DNA from: Tupaia tana
Taxonomy: Eukaryota; Chordata; Mammalia; Scandentia; Tupaiidae
DNA: 64,000 nucleotides
Direction: 5' to 3'
Assembly (NCBI GenBank): GCA_026018925.1
Contig: JAKSZU010000016.1
Location: 82,780,059-82,844,058, forward strand
The notes below the pieces were generated by a model. That model worked only from the letters and a program-made list of their open reading frames with translations, was not told the origin of the DNA and made no database searches. Position 1 is the stretch's first letter. Each line of letters begins with the position of its first letter. This document shows, one piece after another, positions 31,378 through 43,274 of this stretch. Made by a program: the position numbers and the translations under genes.

Positions 31378-31615
31378 CGGACCAGCAGGTGGCCTGGAGG
31401 TTCAGGCAGCTAGATCCCATACGGTCACTGCGTGGTTCAAGTCCCAGACCCAGCCACTAGAAAAACACTGGGCACATGTGCGTGCATGCCCAGCATCTCT
31501 GTGGAGGGAGGCAAGGGGATTGCAGCATGGCCACCCCCCTTGGGGTGATTTCTAATTCTCCCTCTCTGTCTTTGGCAAGCGCACACACACGATACCAAAA
31601 TAAAAATTAAAAAGA
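31378..31615 (+). repeat. SINE-A
   Basis: GGACCAGCAGGTGGCCTGG start, GGTTCAAGTCCCAG B box, GGGGATTGCAGCATGGCC, A-rich end with AAAATAAAAATTAAAAAG. Confidence 0.7.
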
Positions 31616-31829
31616 GAGAAAAAAGTACAAGTTTATTTTGGTACAAAAACAATAGCAATCCACGTTTTTGTTTTTCTTTTTTTTTTTTTTTAAGTGTGTT
31701 TTCCATGAACTTTTTGAAGACCTCTCATACATATCTTAAACATATAAAAAGTGCTTACAAGTCAGTAAGAAAAAAAACTCAAAATGAACTAAAATATTCG
31801 TCAAATGTGTCACTAGAAGAATTTAGTGG

Positions 31830-34800
31830 CTGTGGCAGGCGCCGTGGTGGGTGAGAGTCCACACTTGTCTATTGTGTGATGAGGCCCCTGGCCTGCCTCA
31901 CTTCCCGTGGCCCCAGTCCTGCCCTGGCGTGGACACAGCCACGCAGGCAATCACAGATACAACTTGGGCCCAGGCACGGGGGCTCGCAGAGGAGGGCCCC
32001 CACCCCTGCAGGCTGAGTCAGGAAGGGCGAGGCTGCTGCCTGTCTAGGTGGCCCCAGCTCTGGGTGGACAGGAAGTGAGGACGACTCAGAACTCCCCACA
32101 CACCCCACCCCCACCAGGAGCAGTCCAGGGGGACTCGAGGGCACGGACCAGCCTGCCTGGGCTGAGGGGCCTCTTGTGGGGGAGTAGCTCAAGTGCCCCC
32201 AGGATTCGTCCCTGTGAACCGACGGGGGCGCAGAGCGAGCCTCTTGGCCTCCTTGGTAACAGACCTCCAGGCCCTGTGGGTCCCAGCATCCTGTGGTGGG
32301 CCAGTTTCAGGCCTGCACTGCACCCCACGCCCAGGCCACAGCCGCTGTTCTGTGCTCAGCCTGCCTGGAGCCTCGGCTGGCTTTGTGGGGCCCGTCCTGC
32401 CCTCCCAGCACCTGGCTGTTCGGGTGTCAGATGGTTGCGCCAGCACTTGTCTGCTCACACGTGATGGAGAAGGGGTTGGTAACACCCACTCACGCCTCCC
32501 CGCCGTGTACACGGGCCGCCATGTGCATCTGAACCCACCACTCTGGAACCACCACTGGCAGTGCAGACCCCAGGCCCCGTCACTTGGCCCGTCCTGTTGC
32601 CTCCGTCCCTTGGTAGCCCCGTTATCTCCCGCCGAGAACAGCCACGTTGCTGGCTCCTCTTGGAGCAGTGAGCTGCCTTTGGGGGGTCCGCAACTCACAG
32701 GGAGACACTGGGGTACAGCTGGGTGACAGGTACAGGAAGGGAGGTCGCGGGGCATCGGCGCCAGAGGTGGGGGGCAGTCTGCCTGGCGAGACCATTGTCA
32801 GCTGGGTGACCTCAGGGTCACTGGGCCTCCCATCCTGACCCCTGCCTGGGAGCCAGCATCCTCCGCAGGTGAGGCTCTTTCCGGCGCCTGGTGGTGAGGG
32901 GTCACAGCTTTGGTGCGCCAGCTCTGCAGGGCACCTCCCCCCCCCACACACACACACAGGATGGTGACAAAGCCAGACAGCCGGGCCGCGGCTGCTCTGC
33001 TCATCGATGCGCTGCGAGGCTGCTGGCGTTTGAAATCAGACAGGAAGGAAGGCTGAGGAGGGCCAGCGCAGGAAGAGGTGAGCCGGCTGCGGTGGCAGCA
33101 GCGCCCTCCCTCCGCACAGCGTGGTAAGGCCCGGCCCCTTCGGACCGGCCAGAGACCCCCGGGCTTCCACCCGCCTCCACGGCTGGAGCAGGGCTGAGCC
33201 CAGGGCACAGATGGAGACCTCCTGCACCCCTAGTCTCGGCAGGCCCGGACCACCATCGAGGCCTGGGAGGTAAGTCGAGGCCAGGGGAGGAAGTGGGCGC
33301 AGCGGCAGGAAGGATGGAGACCCTCGGGACAGGAGCAGCCTGGGGAGGAGGACTGGGACCCTGGGAAGGGGTCCCCGGGAGCCGGGCTGCTGGACGGACT
33401 GGCTCGTAGCATGCAGTGGCCCAGTACAGGCCCTGGGGACAACCGGGCTCCTGGGACCAATGGTGGCTCAGCAGGGCAGGAAGCCCGGAAGGCACCGCAG
33501 TTGGGCAGGCAGCAGACCCAGAGCAGTGTGGGCCCCACTGCAGGCCCCACTGAGGGACCTCCCTGGCTGCAGAACCAGGAGGCGACCATTGCTCTGTGCC
33601 TCAGTCCCCACCTGCACAGTGACAGACACCAGGACCTGCCCGAGGAAGCTGTGGAGCCCCAGGTCCAGGGCAGGGCCTGCTCACCCCCTGTCAGTGGGCA
33701 GCCCAGGCCTCCCTCGGGGAGACGAGGCTTGCCCGCCAGAGAGCTGGTCAGCACAGAGGGTGCATGGCTGGCTGTGACCTCCTGGTGACTGGACTCCTGG
33801 GGCAGGTGCTTCTCCCAGCCTGGGGCTCACTTGTGGCCCCCACAGGCTGCAAATGGGGCACCCGCTCTTCTGTTCTGGGGCTGGGCTCCTACTTGGGCTA
33901 CAGGGATCTGCAAGGTTTGGGGCGGCATCGAAGTGTAGGCCCCATGTCCTCCTTCCTGCGGCCACCTCAATGCCGGGACGGAATCCCCCAGTCCTGGGAG
34001 GGAGCAGGCAGGGAGTCGGTAAGATCAAAGGGGCCGTGGCCTGAGCTGTGGGCAGGCAGCACTGGCCGGCCGGCCACCAAGCAGCAAGTGGCAGAGCGGA
34101 GGTCGCCACCAGAGGGCCCAGCAGCCTCCGTGGGGATGGAGGCCCCAGGAAGGAAGCCTAAGACAAGGTGTGGCCGCTGGTGGAGCGACAGGTCGGCTGG
34201 GGCAGCAACAGGTCAGCTGGGGCCTGGGGCTTCTCAGGGACCAGGCAGAGACGCAGGGACCCGGGGCAGTCCCTCCCCACAGGTGAGGCTCTCTGAGGAC
34301 AGGCCCTGGGGACACCAGGGTAGCACCCACTCATGCCTCTGGTCTTGCCTGCCTGCCCCAGCTCAGACCCTCTGTGGACTGACCTCTGGCTGGCAGAGCC
34401 CCCAGGCGACTGGAGGACCTCAGTGCTCAGTCTTCCTCTCTAACCGGGCTGAGGCGCTCTCCTGGAGGCCGCGCACTGGGCAGGCCACCCGCTGGCCCTG
34501 GTGGCGTCTGTGGTCCCCAGGCCTCACCCGGCTCGGCGGCCTGCAGGCCAGGGCTGCAGCAGGGGCAGCTGAGTGGCTCTCAGGCTGGCCCAAGGAGATG
34601 GCGGTGACAGGGACTCCTGGTCCACCCCCCTCGGCCTCGGAGAAGGTGTCAAGGTGTCAGCCAGGGTGAGGCCGTGGGATCTAGTCCGAGCGGGGCCCAA
34701 GCAGGGATGTCAGATAAAGTCCAGGACACTCGCGAATTTCAGATATTCTAGCTAAACTAAAATTGCACAGGACATGGGGATTTCCGGTAAATAGAAATAA

Positions 34801-35110
34801 AAGTGTGTTTATTCAGATTCAGATCTCACAGGGCGGGTTTCCAGTTGCTAACTCTGGCGACTACAGGCCCCAGGTCAGTGGGCAGGAGAGATGGGGTCTG
34901 GTCTGAGGGGCCTTGACACCCGGGGAGGCTGATGTGCTGCAGAGCAGAGGGGCTCCCCTCCTCACCCACCGCTGCCCACACTGCCCGCCTCTGCTCCTCT
35001 CCCAGGTGCCCAGGGGCTCTCAGCTCCAGGTGGAGTCACAAGGGGGGCTTAAATAAATCCACTTGGAGGTCCTACCCCACCCCGATGCAATATCACTGGG
35101 TGGTCAGGCC
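31830..35110. other. GC-rich intergenic stretch, no gene assigned
   Basis: Largely free of SINEs. Contains a (CA)n/C-run at about 32936-32958 and no domain-bearing frame on either strand. Human NLRC3 has untranslated 5' exons well upstream of its start codon, so its promoter could lie here, but no strong CpG island or convincing leader exon is visible. Confidence 0.35.
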
Positions 35111-35117
35111 AAGCCAT

Positions 35118-35570
35118 GGGACCAGCAGATGGCATAGCGGTTATGTCGTCAGACTCTCACACGGCTGACCGTGGTTCAAGTCCCAGGAATGGTGGCTTCA
35201 AATTCACTGGGGGCCAGCAGGTGGTGTGGTGGTTAAGGGCTCTGGACTCCCACATGGCCAAACATGGTTCGAGTCCCAGACCTGGCGGCTTACTTTCTCA
35301 CTTTCCCTCTTTCTCCCTCTCTCTTGCTCTGTCTCTGGTCAAATTAAAATAAAATAAATGAGTAAATAAAGGAAAAGTTAAATAAAATAGTTACTTTAAA
35401 ATAAAATTTATGCCAGGTGCATGTGCGTGCTTGCCCCAAATCCCAAGAGGATGGAGGAGAAGGGGTTGCAGCCTGGCCCTCCCCCCTGAGGGGTGATTTC
35501 TCACTTTCTGTCTCTGTCTCCCTGGCGAATGCACGTGCCCTATAGCAAAAACCTCTCTAAAAAAAGAAAA
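35118..35570 (+). repeat. SINE-A interrupted by SINE-B
   Basis: Head at 35118-35210, body and tail at 35401-35570. The break falls just after the GGTGGCTTCAAATTCAC boundary between head and body. Confidence 0.75.
35211..35400 (+). repeat. SINE-B nested in SINE-A
   Basis: GGGCCAGCAGGTGGTGTGG to the GGTCAAATTAAAATAAAAT tail; good B box (GGTTCGAGTCC). Confidence 0.8.
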
Positions 35571-35889
35571 ACAAGACGTGCTCCACAAAGTGACTGACAT
35601 GTGGCAGTTCCACTTTGGAGTCTACGGCTTGTGCATTCCTAACCCTAAATCTGGAATCCCAAACGCTCTGAAGCCCAAACATTCTGAGCATTGGCATGGC
35701 GCTACCAGTGGAACCTCACCTGCCTCCTGAGACTGGTCACGGTCATGAAATAGCAGAGAGGATTATCTTCAGGTCATGGGTGGGAGGCATCGGTGAAACA
35801 CCATTTCACCTTTCGGTGTGGGTCTCGTCCTCCCATTTCTCACCATGTATGTGCTATATTCCCAAATCCGTAAAATGCTGTTTTCCTCC

Positions 35890-36052
35890 TGAGGTTTGGG
35901 CATGCATATACACACACCTGGCATGATTTTCAAGCTGCCAGGTCCTGGCCTTGAACTGTGGTCGGCCATGTCACCTGTTGGCCCAAGGTCAGGACCTAAA
36001 CTATGGACAGCCATGTGGCATCTGGCTTAACCACGTCACTACAGGGCCAGCC
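35890..36052 (-). repeat. Old SINE remnants
   Basis: Head pieces (CCTTGAACTGTGGTCGGCC; CTAAACTATGGACAGCC) of two decayed copies, one inside the other. Confidence 0.45.
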
Positions 36053-36611
36053 CAAGATTAACTTTTTTTTTAACGTTAATTTATTTCTTCCATGAGAGAT
36101 ACAGAGAGAAAGAGGAGGAGAGGGAGAGACAGAGACAGGCGACAGAGACAGGCACCCTCAGCCGGGTCTCATGCTATGACCCACCCCGGCTGCAGCCCAG
36201 GGGCACAGGCATGGTGCGCACCCGCCTCCAGTGTGCTGGACAGGCCTCAGGCAGAGAACCTCGGGCTCCAGCGTGGGCGCAGCCTCAGCGTCGCCTCACC
36301 ACGGCCCCGGCCGGCGGCCCTGCCAGCTCCTCTTGATAAACCGAGGGACAGCTTAGGTGTGGTGATGTGAGCTCCCTGGCCATGTAGGCACCCCAGGCCA
36401 GCACGCAGACACGTCCTGCACCCTGGCAAACCCCTGCATGCCCTCTTGTGGTCAGAGCCACCTCAAGGGGCCACCACCACCTTCACGTCCTTCGCTTCAG
36501 ATCGTTTTGGCCTGATTTGACCCTCTTCTAAGTGGAATCATAAAGCGTGTTCTCTTGTGTCAAGTTCTTTCACTTGACATTATCCATATTGCTGAGCACA
36601 TCAGTCATTTC

Positions 36612-36840
36612 TTTTTTAAGAGAGATTTTTGCTATAGGGCATGTGTGCTCTCCAGAGAGACAGAGAGAAAGAAAGAAATCACCCTGTGGTGATCCCTTCT
36701 CCTCTGTTCTCCTCTCGGGACCTTGGACATGCATGTGCATGTGCCCAGTGTGATTTTCAAGCTACCGGGTCTGGGACTCAAAGCACAGTCAACCACATGG
36801 GAGTGCGGTGACGTAACCATTATGCCATCTGCTGTTCCCA
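36612..36840 (-). repeat. SINE-A
   Basis: Lies inside the L1 fossil; GCTATAGGGCATGTGTGC to CCATCTGCTGTTCCC. TCAGTCATTT flanks suggest a short duplication (right copy CAGTCATTC). Confidence 0.7.
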
Positions 36841-36859
36841 ACAGTCATTCAAAAAAAAA

Positions 36860-37018
36860 TTATATATTGATTTATTTCCATTTGTCATTATTATTATTAT
36901 TTGACCAGAGACAGGGAAAAGGAAAGGGAGAAAGCAAGCTGCCAGGTCCAGGACTTGAACAGCCATCAGCCATGTGGAAATTCAGCGCCTTTAACCACCA
37001 CGCCACCTGCCAGCCTTC
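36860..37018 (-). repeat. SINE-B
   Basis: TTTATTTCC tail end, ATTTGACCAGAGACAGGG, GGACTTGAACAGCCATCAGCC; ends CCACCTGCCAGCC. Confidence 0.65.
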
Positions 37019-37484
37019 TCATCAGTCATCATTTAAAAAGCTTGTTTAGTTCTATGAGAGAAGTGACAAAGACTGAGGAAGAGAGAGGGCATCCCGACGT
37101 GGTCTCAGCGCCATGCCCTGCCATGGGCACGTGTGTGCCTGGTGTGCTCAGGGAGGCCTTGGGCGTGAATTCTCCCCGCGTGGGTCAGCCCCCCAGAGCG
37201 TGGGTCTGTGCAGCTGCCCTGGCTGCCGGTGGTTTCCTCTCTCATGGTGGTGTGGGCCTGACCGTAGGAGCACCAACCTTCTGCTGTCGATGGACGTGGT
37301 TAGCCCCATTGCTGGACGTTAGGGATAAAGCCGCTGTGGACGTTCTGGTACTCATACATGGGCATAAACACTCATTTCTTTTGGGGTTCAAGAGATAAAT
37401 TATTGGGTCACAGAGATATGCACATTTAGCTTGATGACCAAGTTTCCCAAGTGTGTATTTGTCATTTTTGTTTTTGTAAAGAAT

Positions 37485-37734
37485 TTTTTTTTTGAGAGGT
37501 TTTTGCTATAGGGCGCGTGTGCTCGCCAGACAGAGAGAGACAGAGAGACAGAAAGCAAGAAATCACCCCCCAGGGAGGGTGGCCATGCCACAATCCCTTC
37601 TCCATTCTCTTCTAGGGATCTTGGGCATGCATGCACATGCGCCCAGCGCGAGTTTAAGCCACCGGGTCTGGGACTCAAACCGCGGTCGACTATGTGGGAG
37701 TCCAGTGACATAGCCATTATGCTAACTGCTGGTC
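37485..37734 (-). repeat. SINE-A with target-site duplication
   Basis: TAAAGAATT on both sides (left ending about 37485, right from 37735). Near-consensus. Confidence 0.82.
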
Positions 37735-37744
37735 CCTAAAGAAT

Positions 37745-37905
37745 TATTTTTTATTTAACTTCATTTATTTATTTTGACAAGACAGAGACAGAGTGAGAGA
37801 GGAAAAGTGAGAAAGCAAGCTGTGAGGTCCGGGACTTGAACCACGGTCAGCCATGTGGGAGGTCCAGCACCCTCAACACCATGCTACCTGCCACAGCCCA
37901 CTAAC
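37745..37905 (-). repeat. SINE-B
   Basis: TTCATTTATTTATTTTGACAAGACAG; GGGACTTGAACCACGGTCAG; ends CTACCTGCCACAGCCC. Confidence 0.65.
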
Positions 37906-37954
37906 TAAATTCTTTTTGTGACATACTTGACCAATGTTTTAGTTCATTTTCTCT

Positions 37955-38207
37955 TTCGGGTTTTGCCGTAGGGCATGTGCACATGCTGGAGAGACAGAGA
38001 GACAGTGGGAGGAAAGCGAGAAATCACCCCTGGGGGAATGGCCATGCCACTATCTCATCTCCTCCATTCTCTTCCTGGTTCCTGGGATTTGGGGCATGTA
38101 TTCACACACTCCTAGCATAAATTTCAAGCCACTGAATCCAGGACTTAAACCGCAGTTAGCCGTGTAGGAGCCCAGTGACTTAACCACTATGCCACCTGCT
38201 GGCTTCT
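37955..38207 (-). repeat. Old SINE-A
   Basis: GCCGTAGGGCATGTGC, GAGAAATCACCCCTGGGGG, GGACTTAAACCGCAGTTAGCC; ends CCACCTGCTGGC. Confidence 0.65.
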
Positions 38208-38359
38208 AAACTTGTACTTAAATTTCATCTCTTCCATGAACTTTTTGAAGTCCCTTAAATATCAGAACTCTCCTAGCCTTGGTTTTCTTTTTCACCCTCG
38301 TAACACTGCCTTTTAATTAATAGACATTCCAAATTGTAATGAATCCTAATATAGCATTT

Positions 38360-38607
38360 TTTTAAAAAGAGATTTTTGCTATGGGGCACATGTGCTCACC
38401 AGAGAGACAGAGAGACAAAAAGTGAGAAATTATCCCCCAGGGGCGTGGCCATGCCACAAGCCCCTCTCCTCCATTCTCCTCTTGGGATTTTGGGCACACA
38501 CTCACATGCACCTGGCATGAGTTTTAAGCCCTCAAATCCAGGACTTGAACCATGGTCAACTACGTGGAAGTCCAGTGACATAACCATTACGCCATCTACA
38601 GGTCTTG
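38360..38607 (-). repeat. SINE-A
   Basis: GCTATGGGGCACATGTGC, CCACAAGCCCCTCTCC, GGACTTGAACCATGGTCAAC; ends CCATCTACAGGTC. Confidence 0.7.
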
Positions 38608-38619
38608 CATTCTTTTCAA

Positions 38620-38872
38620 TGATGAGAGGGCACATGCACTTGCCAGAGAGGCAGAGAGAGAGAGAGGGAAAAGCCCCCACCTCAGCAATGGGGCATGACC
38701 ACACCACAGTCTCTCCTCCGTTTCTCCATCCTGCTGAGATTTGGGTGCATAAGCAACGTGCTCCCAGCATGCTTTTCAAGCTGCCTGGGCCAGAATTCGA
38801 ATCATGGTCGGCTGGGTGCCATCTAGTTTCCTTAGCCAGCAAGCAGGCTGCAGGGCCAGTCCAGCAACCCAT
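38620..38872 (-). repeat. Old SINE-A relative
   Basis: GGGCACATGCACTTGCC, GACCACACCACAGTC, CCAGAATTCGAATCATGG and a decayed head. Confidence 0.5.
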
Positions 38873-39215
38873 TTTGTAATAGTGCTTTTTGTGTTTTGTT
38901 TACACCTAGCCCAAATCATAAAGATATTCTCCCATTTTTTCCCCTAAAGGTTGTGTTAGCGTTCACATTTAGGTCTATAATCTAGCTCAGATTAATCTGT
39001 ATGTAAGTGTGAGGTAAGAATCGAGATCTACTTTATCTCATTACTTAGCACAGTTTACTGTGAAGGCCATCTTGCCCCTGGACTGTTGCAGGGCCGTTAC
39101 TGTAAACCCGGGCCTACCCATGGGGGTCTGCTTCTGGACAGTCACTCTATTGAACTGGCCTACCTGTCACCTTCGTGTCAATATGATAGCTTTATAGTAA
39201 GTATTTTTCTTTTAA

Positions 39216-39398
39216 GAATTATTTTATTAAACTTTATTTATTTATTTAAATTTGACCAGAGAGGGACAGAGTGAAAGAGAGAGGAGAGAAACAGAGAGAG
39301 AAAATGATAAAACAAGCCACCAAGTCTGGGACTCGAACCATGGTCATCCATGTGGGAATCCAGAGCCCTCAACCACCACACCACCTGTCAGTCCTGCT
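39216..39398 (-). repeat. SINE-B
   Basis: TTAAATTTGACCAGAGAGGG, GGGACTCGAACCATGGTCATC; ends CCACCTGTCAGTCC. Confidence 0.75.
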
Positions 39399-39444
39399 TT
39401 AGTCTTAATATTGTCTAGTGTGAATCCTCCAGCTTTGTTCTTTT

Positions 39445-39805
39445 TGTAGAGGTTTTTGCCTTGAGTGCGTACACTTGCTAGAGAGAGACAGTGAGAAGAA
39501 AGTGAGAAATCACCGCCCCCCCAGGTGGGATGGCCACACCACAGTCCCTTCTCTTCCTTTCTCCTCCCAGGATCTCAGGCACGCATGTACACGTACCTGG
39601 CATGAGTTTCAGACCACTAGGGACCAGCAGTTGGCATAATGACTATGTTGCTGAACTCCCACGTAGTCGACTGTGGTTTGAATCCCGGACCCAGTGGCCT
39701 AAACTCATGCCAGACACGTGTGCGTGCATGCCCAAGATCCTGAGAAGAGAATGGAGGAAAAGGGATTGTGGCGTAGCCATCCCCCCTGGGGTTGATTTTT
39801 CGCTT

Positions 39806-39854
<49 letters not shown>

Positions 39855-39995
39855 GACGAGTACATGCGCCCTATAGCAAAAACTTTAAAAAAAAAAAAAA
39901 AAAAGAGTTTCAGATCACCAGGTCTGGGACTTGAACCATGGTTGGCCATATGGGAGTCCAGCAACATTACCACCACATCACCTGCTGGCCCCTTT
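39445..39995 (-). repeat. SINE-A host split by an opposite SINE-A
   Basis: Body 39445-39619 and head 39905-39995 of one minus copy (GGGACTTGAACCATGGTTGGCC; ends CCTGCTGGCCCC). Confidence 0.75.
39620..39904 (+). repeat. SINE-A nested, opposite strand
   Basis: Target-site duplication GAGTTTCAGAYCACYAG on both sides, lying at the host's head/body boundary. Contains a (CTGT)n(CT)n microsatellite at about 39806-39852. Host and insert could pair as a hairpin in a transcript. Confidence 0.85.
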
Positions 39996-40077
39996 GCTCT
40001 TCTTTTTCAAAATTGTTTCAGCAGATGCTGGGCACATGTGTGTCCATGCCCAAAATCTGGGTAGAGGAGGGGTGCTT

Positions 40078-40317
40078 GGGACCAGCAGATGGCCTGATGG
40101 TTACGTCACTGGACTCACACATAATCGACCATGGTTAGAACCCAGACCCGGCAGCTTCAAACTCATGCCAGGTGTGCGTACGTGCCCAAAATCCAAAGAG
40201 GAGAACAGAGGAGACGAGATTGCAACGTGGCCATCCCCTGGAGGGGTGATTTTTTGCTTTCTGTCTCTCTGGTGAGCACACATGCTCTATAGCAAAAATC
40301 TCTCTCTTAAAAAAATG
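40078..40317 (+). repeat. SINE-A
   Basis: GGGACCAGCAGATGGCCTG to GCTCTATAGCAAAAATCTCTC; B box degraded to GGTTAGAACCC. Confidence 0.72.
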
Positions 40318-40707
40318 TTTTTGCTATTCTAGGGTCCTTCATATTTCCATATTTCTGCTCTTCCCTCCCAAAAAAAGTCTGCTGGGATTTTGCATGGGCT
40401 ATCACTGAATCGATAGGTAAGTTTGGGGAGAAATGACATCTTAATACTATTGAGCCTTCCACCCGTATACATCAAGGTCAATCCCTGCTGTAGATGTTCT
40501 TTCATTTTCGCTTCCCTCGGTAACGTTTTAGTAGGTTTCAATATAGAAGTCTTGCACATTTTTTTGCTAGATTTATTCCTAGATAGCCTAGATACTTGAT
40601 TTTTTATGATATTTTAGATTTCAGTTTCAATTCGATGGTTACTTGTAAGTAGAAACATAACTAATTTTTTGTATGTATTGATCTTGGCTCCAGAAATTTT
40701 AGTTTAA

Positions 40708-40846
40708 CTTTTTTTTTTTTTTTTCCATTTATTTATTTATCCATTTCTTTGTTGTGATTTTCAAGCCACTGGGTCTAGGACTTGAAATGCAGTTGACTAT
40801 GTGGGAATCCAGCATTTTAACCACCATGCCACTTGCTGGACCTCCA
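40708..40846 (-). repeat. SINE-B
   Basis: TTTATTTATTTATCC tail end; GGACTTGAAATGCAGTTGAC; ends CCACTTGCTGGACC. Middle part missing. Confidence 0.6.
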
Positions 40847-40964
40847 AATGGTTTTCAATTCTTTTGTATTTTCTATAATTTTCTATAAACACAATCATAC
40901 CCACTGTGAATAGTGACAGTTTGATTGGTTCTTTCCCAGTCTTGATATCTTCTACTTTTTTTAA

Positions 40965-41142
40965 TAATTATTATTTTATTATATTTTATTTTACTTCTCA
41001 TCATTATCATTATTATTGTTAATTTGGCTGGAGAGAGAGGTAGAGGGGGAAGCGAGAGAGCAAGCTGCCAGGTCTGGAACTCGAATCAAGTTCAGCCATT
41101 TGGGATCCAGCACCCTGACCACCATGCTATCTGCTGGCCCCA
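40965..41142 (-). repeat. SINE-B
   Basis: TTAATTTGGCTGGAGAGAGAGG, GGAACTCGAATCAAGTTCAGCC; ends CTATCTGCTGGCCCC. Confidence 0.65.
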
Positions 41143-41204
41143 ATATCTTCTACTTTTTAATTTGTCCTATGGTACTGGCATTCACGTTTATGCATTTATT
41201 TATT

Positions 41205-41325
41205 TATTTTAAAAGAATTATTTCATTTTTTAACTTTTATTTATTCATTTATTTATTCTGATTTGACCAGAGAGGGGCAGAGAAAGTGAGCACCCTTAAC
41301 CACTATGCCACTTGCCAGCCCCCGA
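41205..41325 (-). repeat. SINE-B fragment
   Basis: GATTTGACCAGAGAGGGGCAG joined to CACCCTTAACCACTATGCC; the central head including the B box is deleted. Confidence 0.6.
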
Positions 41326-41429
41326 GTTTATTAAATAAAAAAAAAAATCATCAACCAAAAGAGCGCATTCCTAGAAAATGGAAATGAAGTTTATATTTAC
41401 TTTTGCAGTACTTAAATGTTTTATTTATG

Positions 41430-41675
41430 TATGTACTTTTTTAATTGCCAGAGGGCATGTGCACTCACCAGAAAGAGACAAAGAGGGAGAAGGCGCCCGC
41501 CAGGAGGGCGTGGTCACTCACAACCCTTCCTCGTTTCTCCATCCCGTCAGGATTTGGTCATGTGTGCACACGCACCCAGCATGTTTTCTCAAGCTGCCAA
41601 GGCTGGGACTTGAACTGTCCAATCAGCCATGTAGGATCTGGCTCCCTTAACCAGTAGGTCATGGGCCAACCCTGC
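41430..41675 (-). repeat. Old SINE-A relative
   Basis: GCCAGAGGGCATGTGCAC, GGAGAAGGCGCCCGCC, CACAACCCTTCCTCG, GGGACTTGAACTGTCC. Belongs to the GCCAGAGGG subtype also seen near 43640. Confidence 0.55.
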
Positions 41676-41802
41676 TCAAATGTTTTTAATGAGCATGTGT
41701 TACTTTTCTAATTCTGTGAACAATCTATTTAAATGTGGGAGAAGCAATTCACAGCAGCAAAATTTAAGCAACTAAAATTCACAAAATATGATATAGTTCC
41801 GG

Positions 41803-42035
41803 GCCAGCTGCTGGCACGGTGGTTAAGGCGACTAGATCCTATATGCCAACTGTGTGGTTCAAAACCCAGCCCTGATGGCTTGAAGAACACACTGAACGTG
41901 CGTTGTGCCCAAGTCCCAACAGGGTGGGGCGGTGGGGGAGAGAGGGTAGCTGCACGGCCACACCCTGTCAGGGTGTGTTCCCTCCGCCCTGTCTGTCTCT
42001 GGCAAGTGTGTGCACCCGCTGGCAATTAAAAGTGA
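41803..42035 (+). repeat. Old SINE-A relative
   Basis: GGGCCAGCTGCTGGCACGG; ends TGCACCCGCTGGCAATTAAAA; same GCCAG-type subtype on the + strand. Confidence 0.6.
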
Positions 42036-42042
42036 ATGAATT

Positions 42043-42200
42043 GGGGCCAGCAGGTGGTGTGGTGGATAAGGCGCTAGACTCCTACACGGCCGACCCCGGT
42101 TTGAGTCCAGGACTGAGTGGCTTGCTTTCTCACTTTCCCTCTCTCTGGCAGGTTTCTCTCTGGTGAGTGCATGTGCCTTGTAGCAAATTTTTAAAAATCA
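42043..42200 (+). repeat. SINE-B
   Basis: GGGGCCAGCAGGTGGTGTGG, GGTTTGAGTCCAGG; its end carries a SINE-A-like GTGCATGTGCCTTGTAGCA. Confidence 0.7.
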
Positions 42201-42665
42201 AATGATGATAAAATAAAAATTAAAAAAATATATAAAAAGGAAACTTAATGAATGAATTAATAAACAAATAAATTAAATAAATAGAATAAAAGAATGAGAC
42301 AAGTGAACGGGGTTTTGAAGAAGTCAGAGCGCGGCCTCCCCTGGCCCATTTCTAACGCTCCCGGTAGGCGTGGATCGCAGCTCCCTGCATCCCCTGTACT
42401 CGTGACTCAGCTCTGCTATGACCTGGAGGGCCGGAAACCATCCACCTGTGGCCGAGCTGCTTTCATTTTCCACGTGGAAAAGTCCTCTCTGAGTTAAAAT
42501 GTCGGGGATCCCCAGTGCGAATTCAAGGCTGGAGCCTGTCGCATCCCGGGGCGATGGACAGTGTGCCCCTGAAATGAAGCTCTGAGCCCGAGTGCTGGGC
42601 CGGACAGCACAGGCCTCGCCTGCATCCCTGGGCGCTGACAGCTCGGAGTCATTTCTTTTTCCTTT
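42200..42665. other. AT-rich then unique sequence, nothing recognised
   Basis: 42200-42290 is A/T-rich simple sequence (AATAAAT repeats); 42300-42660 is unique with no exon or repeat recognised. Confidence 0.4.
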
Positions 42666-42667
42666 CT

Positions 42668-42872
42668 TTTTCATTTTGCCAGAGGGCCAGAGAGAGAGGA
42701 GCAGGGAGAGGGCGAAAGCACCCCCAGCAGTCGCGGCCCCTTCTCCGTGCCCTCATCCTGTCGGGCTCACAGGCACACGCACCCAGCACCCCTCCGCCAC
42801 CAGGACTGGGATTCAGACCACGCGGTTGGCCGTGTGGGCTCCAGTTCCCTTAACCACTGGAGCCCGCCCCAT
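42668..42872 (-). repeat. Old SINE-A relative
   Basis: GCCAGAGGGCCAGAGAGAG, GCGGCCCCTTCTCC, GACTGGGATTCAGACCACGC; ends CCACTGGAGCCC. Confidence 0.5.
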
Positions 42873-43274
42873 GTCTTCACACAGAGCAGCAGCCCTGGGT
42901 CATGGTCCCTGCTGGTCCCCCACGTGTTTTCCCTCCCAGAACTGTGGGCAGCAGATGGCTGACCCCCGCCTCCTGAGCTGCTGGGCCTTGCGGAGGCACT
43001 GCCAAGGCCCAGGGCCGGTGAGGACGGGAGGAGGTCGGGGTGGCTCGGGGTCCTCAGTGCCCATCTTGACGGGGGAGGGCTGTTGCAGGAGAGAGAGGAA
43101 GAGAGCAGGTAGGCCCAGCCAAGGGTTTGCCTCAGCCCTGCGTCACCAGCCCGAGCAGGAACCACTCCTGTGCCAGGACCACGAACAGCAAGAGCCACAG
43201 CTGCTCTGCCCACACGCTTCCTCGCTTTCCCTCCGCGGCTCCCCTCTTTCCCTTTTTGTCTTTACTTATCTTTT

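Larger units (their letters stand above)
36480..37445 (-). repeat. Old LINE-1 3' region, antisense, split by SINEs
   Basis: GTGGAATCATAAAGCGTG, TTCTTTCACTTGACATTATCC at 36530-36595 and CCCCATTGCTGGACG...GGGTCACAG at 37290-37410 are successive parts of the antisense L1M pattern. Two SINEs and a GC-rich stretch separate them. Confidence 0.6.
38885..41190 (-). repeat. LINE-1 ORF2 fossil, antisense, split by SINEs
   Basis: Pieces at 38885-39215, 39399-39445, 40000-40030, 40318-40705, 40850-40965 and 41143-41190 line up in order with antisense L1 ORF2 (for example GACATCTTAATACTATTGAGC and TTTTGCTAGATTTATTCCTAG). Decayed, no open frame; at least six SINEs landed in it. Confidence 0.75.

Noticed and set aside
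31830-34760. An extra protein gene between SLX4 and NLRC3 (open frames up to about 300 codons)
   Set aside because: Overlapping frames on both strands with Gly/Pro/Arg/Ala bias, no domain, no splice-supported conservation, and none is known between these neighbours in human.
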